Origin: Rhodoferax sp.
GTDB lineage: Bacteria; Pseudomonadota; Gammaproteobacteria; Burkholderiales; Burkholderiaceae_C
DNA: 5,057 nt
Direction of reading: 5' to 3'
Assembly (NCBI GenBank): GCA_020048795.1
Contig: JAIFMA010000084.1
Span: 1 to 5,057, forward strand
The notes below the pieces were generated by a model. That model saw only the letters and a list, made by a program, of their open reading frames with translations, was not told the origin of the DNA and did no database searches. The number at the start of each line of letters is the position of its first letter. The stretch's first letter is position 1. Shown here one piece after another: positions 4,894 to 5,057 of the stretch. A program made the position numbers and the translations under genes.

Positions 4894-5057
4894 CTAAGAA
4901 TTGGCACATCGCTTGCGCCAGGCAGTGCAGCGCGCCTCATAGTTGACCCACTCATTCATTTGTGCCTCGGTCACCCAAGAATCGGCAAGGGACTGAGCCA
5001 ACCTGCACAGGTCAAAGTGTGCAACTGCGTTCCCCGCGCCCGCAACCTCCTGCACTT
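4894..5057 (-). CDS. C-terminus of an unrecognised gene (partial, runs off the window)
   Basis: On the - strand a frame is open from the window edge to TAG at 4894-4896. It encodes 53 residues that begin VQEVAGAGNAVAHFDLCRLA and end TAWRKRCANS. The composition, with helix-forming and Trp/Tyr/Cys-containing segments (SLADSWVTEAQMNEWVNYEA), looks like real protein, and the other two frames of this strand stop early. No family is recognised. It is followed by the 88-residue gene after a 58-base gap and then by the sirtuin gene, all on the same strand, so it is probably the first visible member of that operon. Confidence 0.55.
   Translation of the reverse strand, partial: VQEVAGAGNAVAHFDLCRLAQSLADSWVTEAQMNEWVNYEARCTAWRKRCANS

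Overview
The window looks like chromosomal DNA of a Gram-negative proteobacterium, most likely a betaproteobacterium of the Burkholderiales type. This rests on the G+C-rich codon use, the DnaQ-like, FtsK-gamma and class III sirtuin sequences, and ordinary AGGA/GGAG ribosome binding sites. The taxon is an inference; nothing here identifies a species.

Layout. (1) 1-1310: a complete PP2C-type Ser/Thr phosphatase (66-851, +), then about 460 bases without an intact gene. These carry two short, decayed pieces that each end in a G-x-DDFSVV-LA tail typical of PP2C C-termini, so the locus seems to hold eroded phosphatase relatives. (2) 1311-2192: two convergent genes overlapping by 9 bases. One is a small + strand protein that is essentially a free-standing FtsK gamma (DNA-binding winged-helix) domain behind an odd, signal-peptide-like N-terminus. 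The other is a - strand DnaQ-type 3'-5' exonuclease of 180 residues with all catalytic residues but no C-terminal tail. (3) 2193-3631: a non-coding stretch, then a visibly A/T-richer block that reads as an integron-type gene cassette. A GTTAGCC core next to a perfect 13-bp inverted repeat lies just upstream. A single gene starts 24 bases inside, and an attC-like palindrome begins at its stop codon. The gene encodes a PD-(D/E)XK nuclease joined to a probable EVE/PUA-like reader domain, an architecture that suggests modification-dependent restriction or another defence role. (4) 3724-5057: a - strand operon made of the C-terminus of an unrecognised gene, an 88-residue helical basic protein, and a class III sirtuin (NAD-dependent deacylase) whose start overlaps the preceding stop by one base.

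The most notable item is the apparent single-gene cassette between dnaQ-like and sirtuin genes, with no integrase in the window. The nuclease has probably been acquired separately from its housekeeping-like neighbours. The phosphatase remnants and the FtsK-gamma/signal-like chimera suggest that the left half has also been rearranged.
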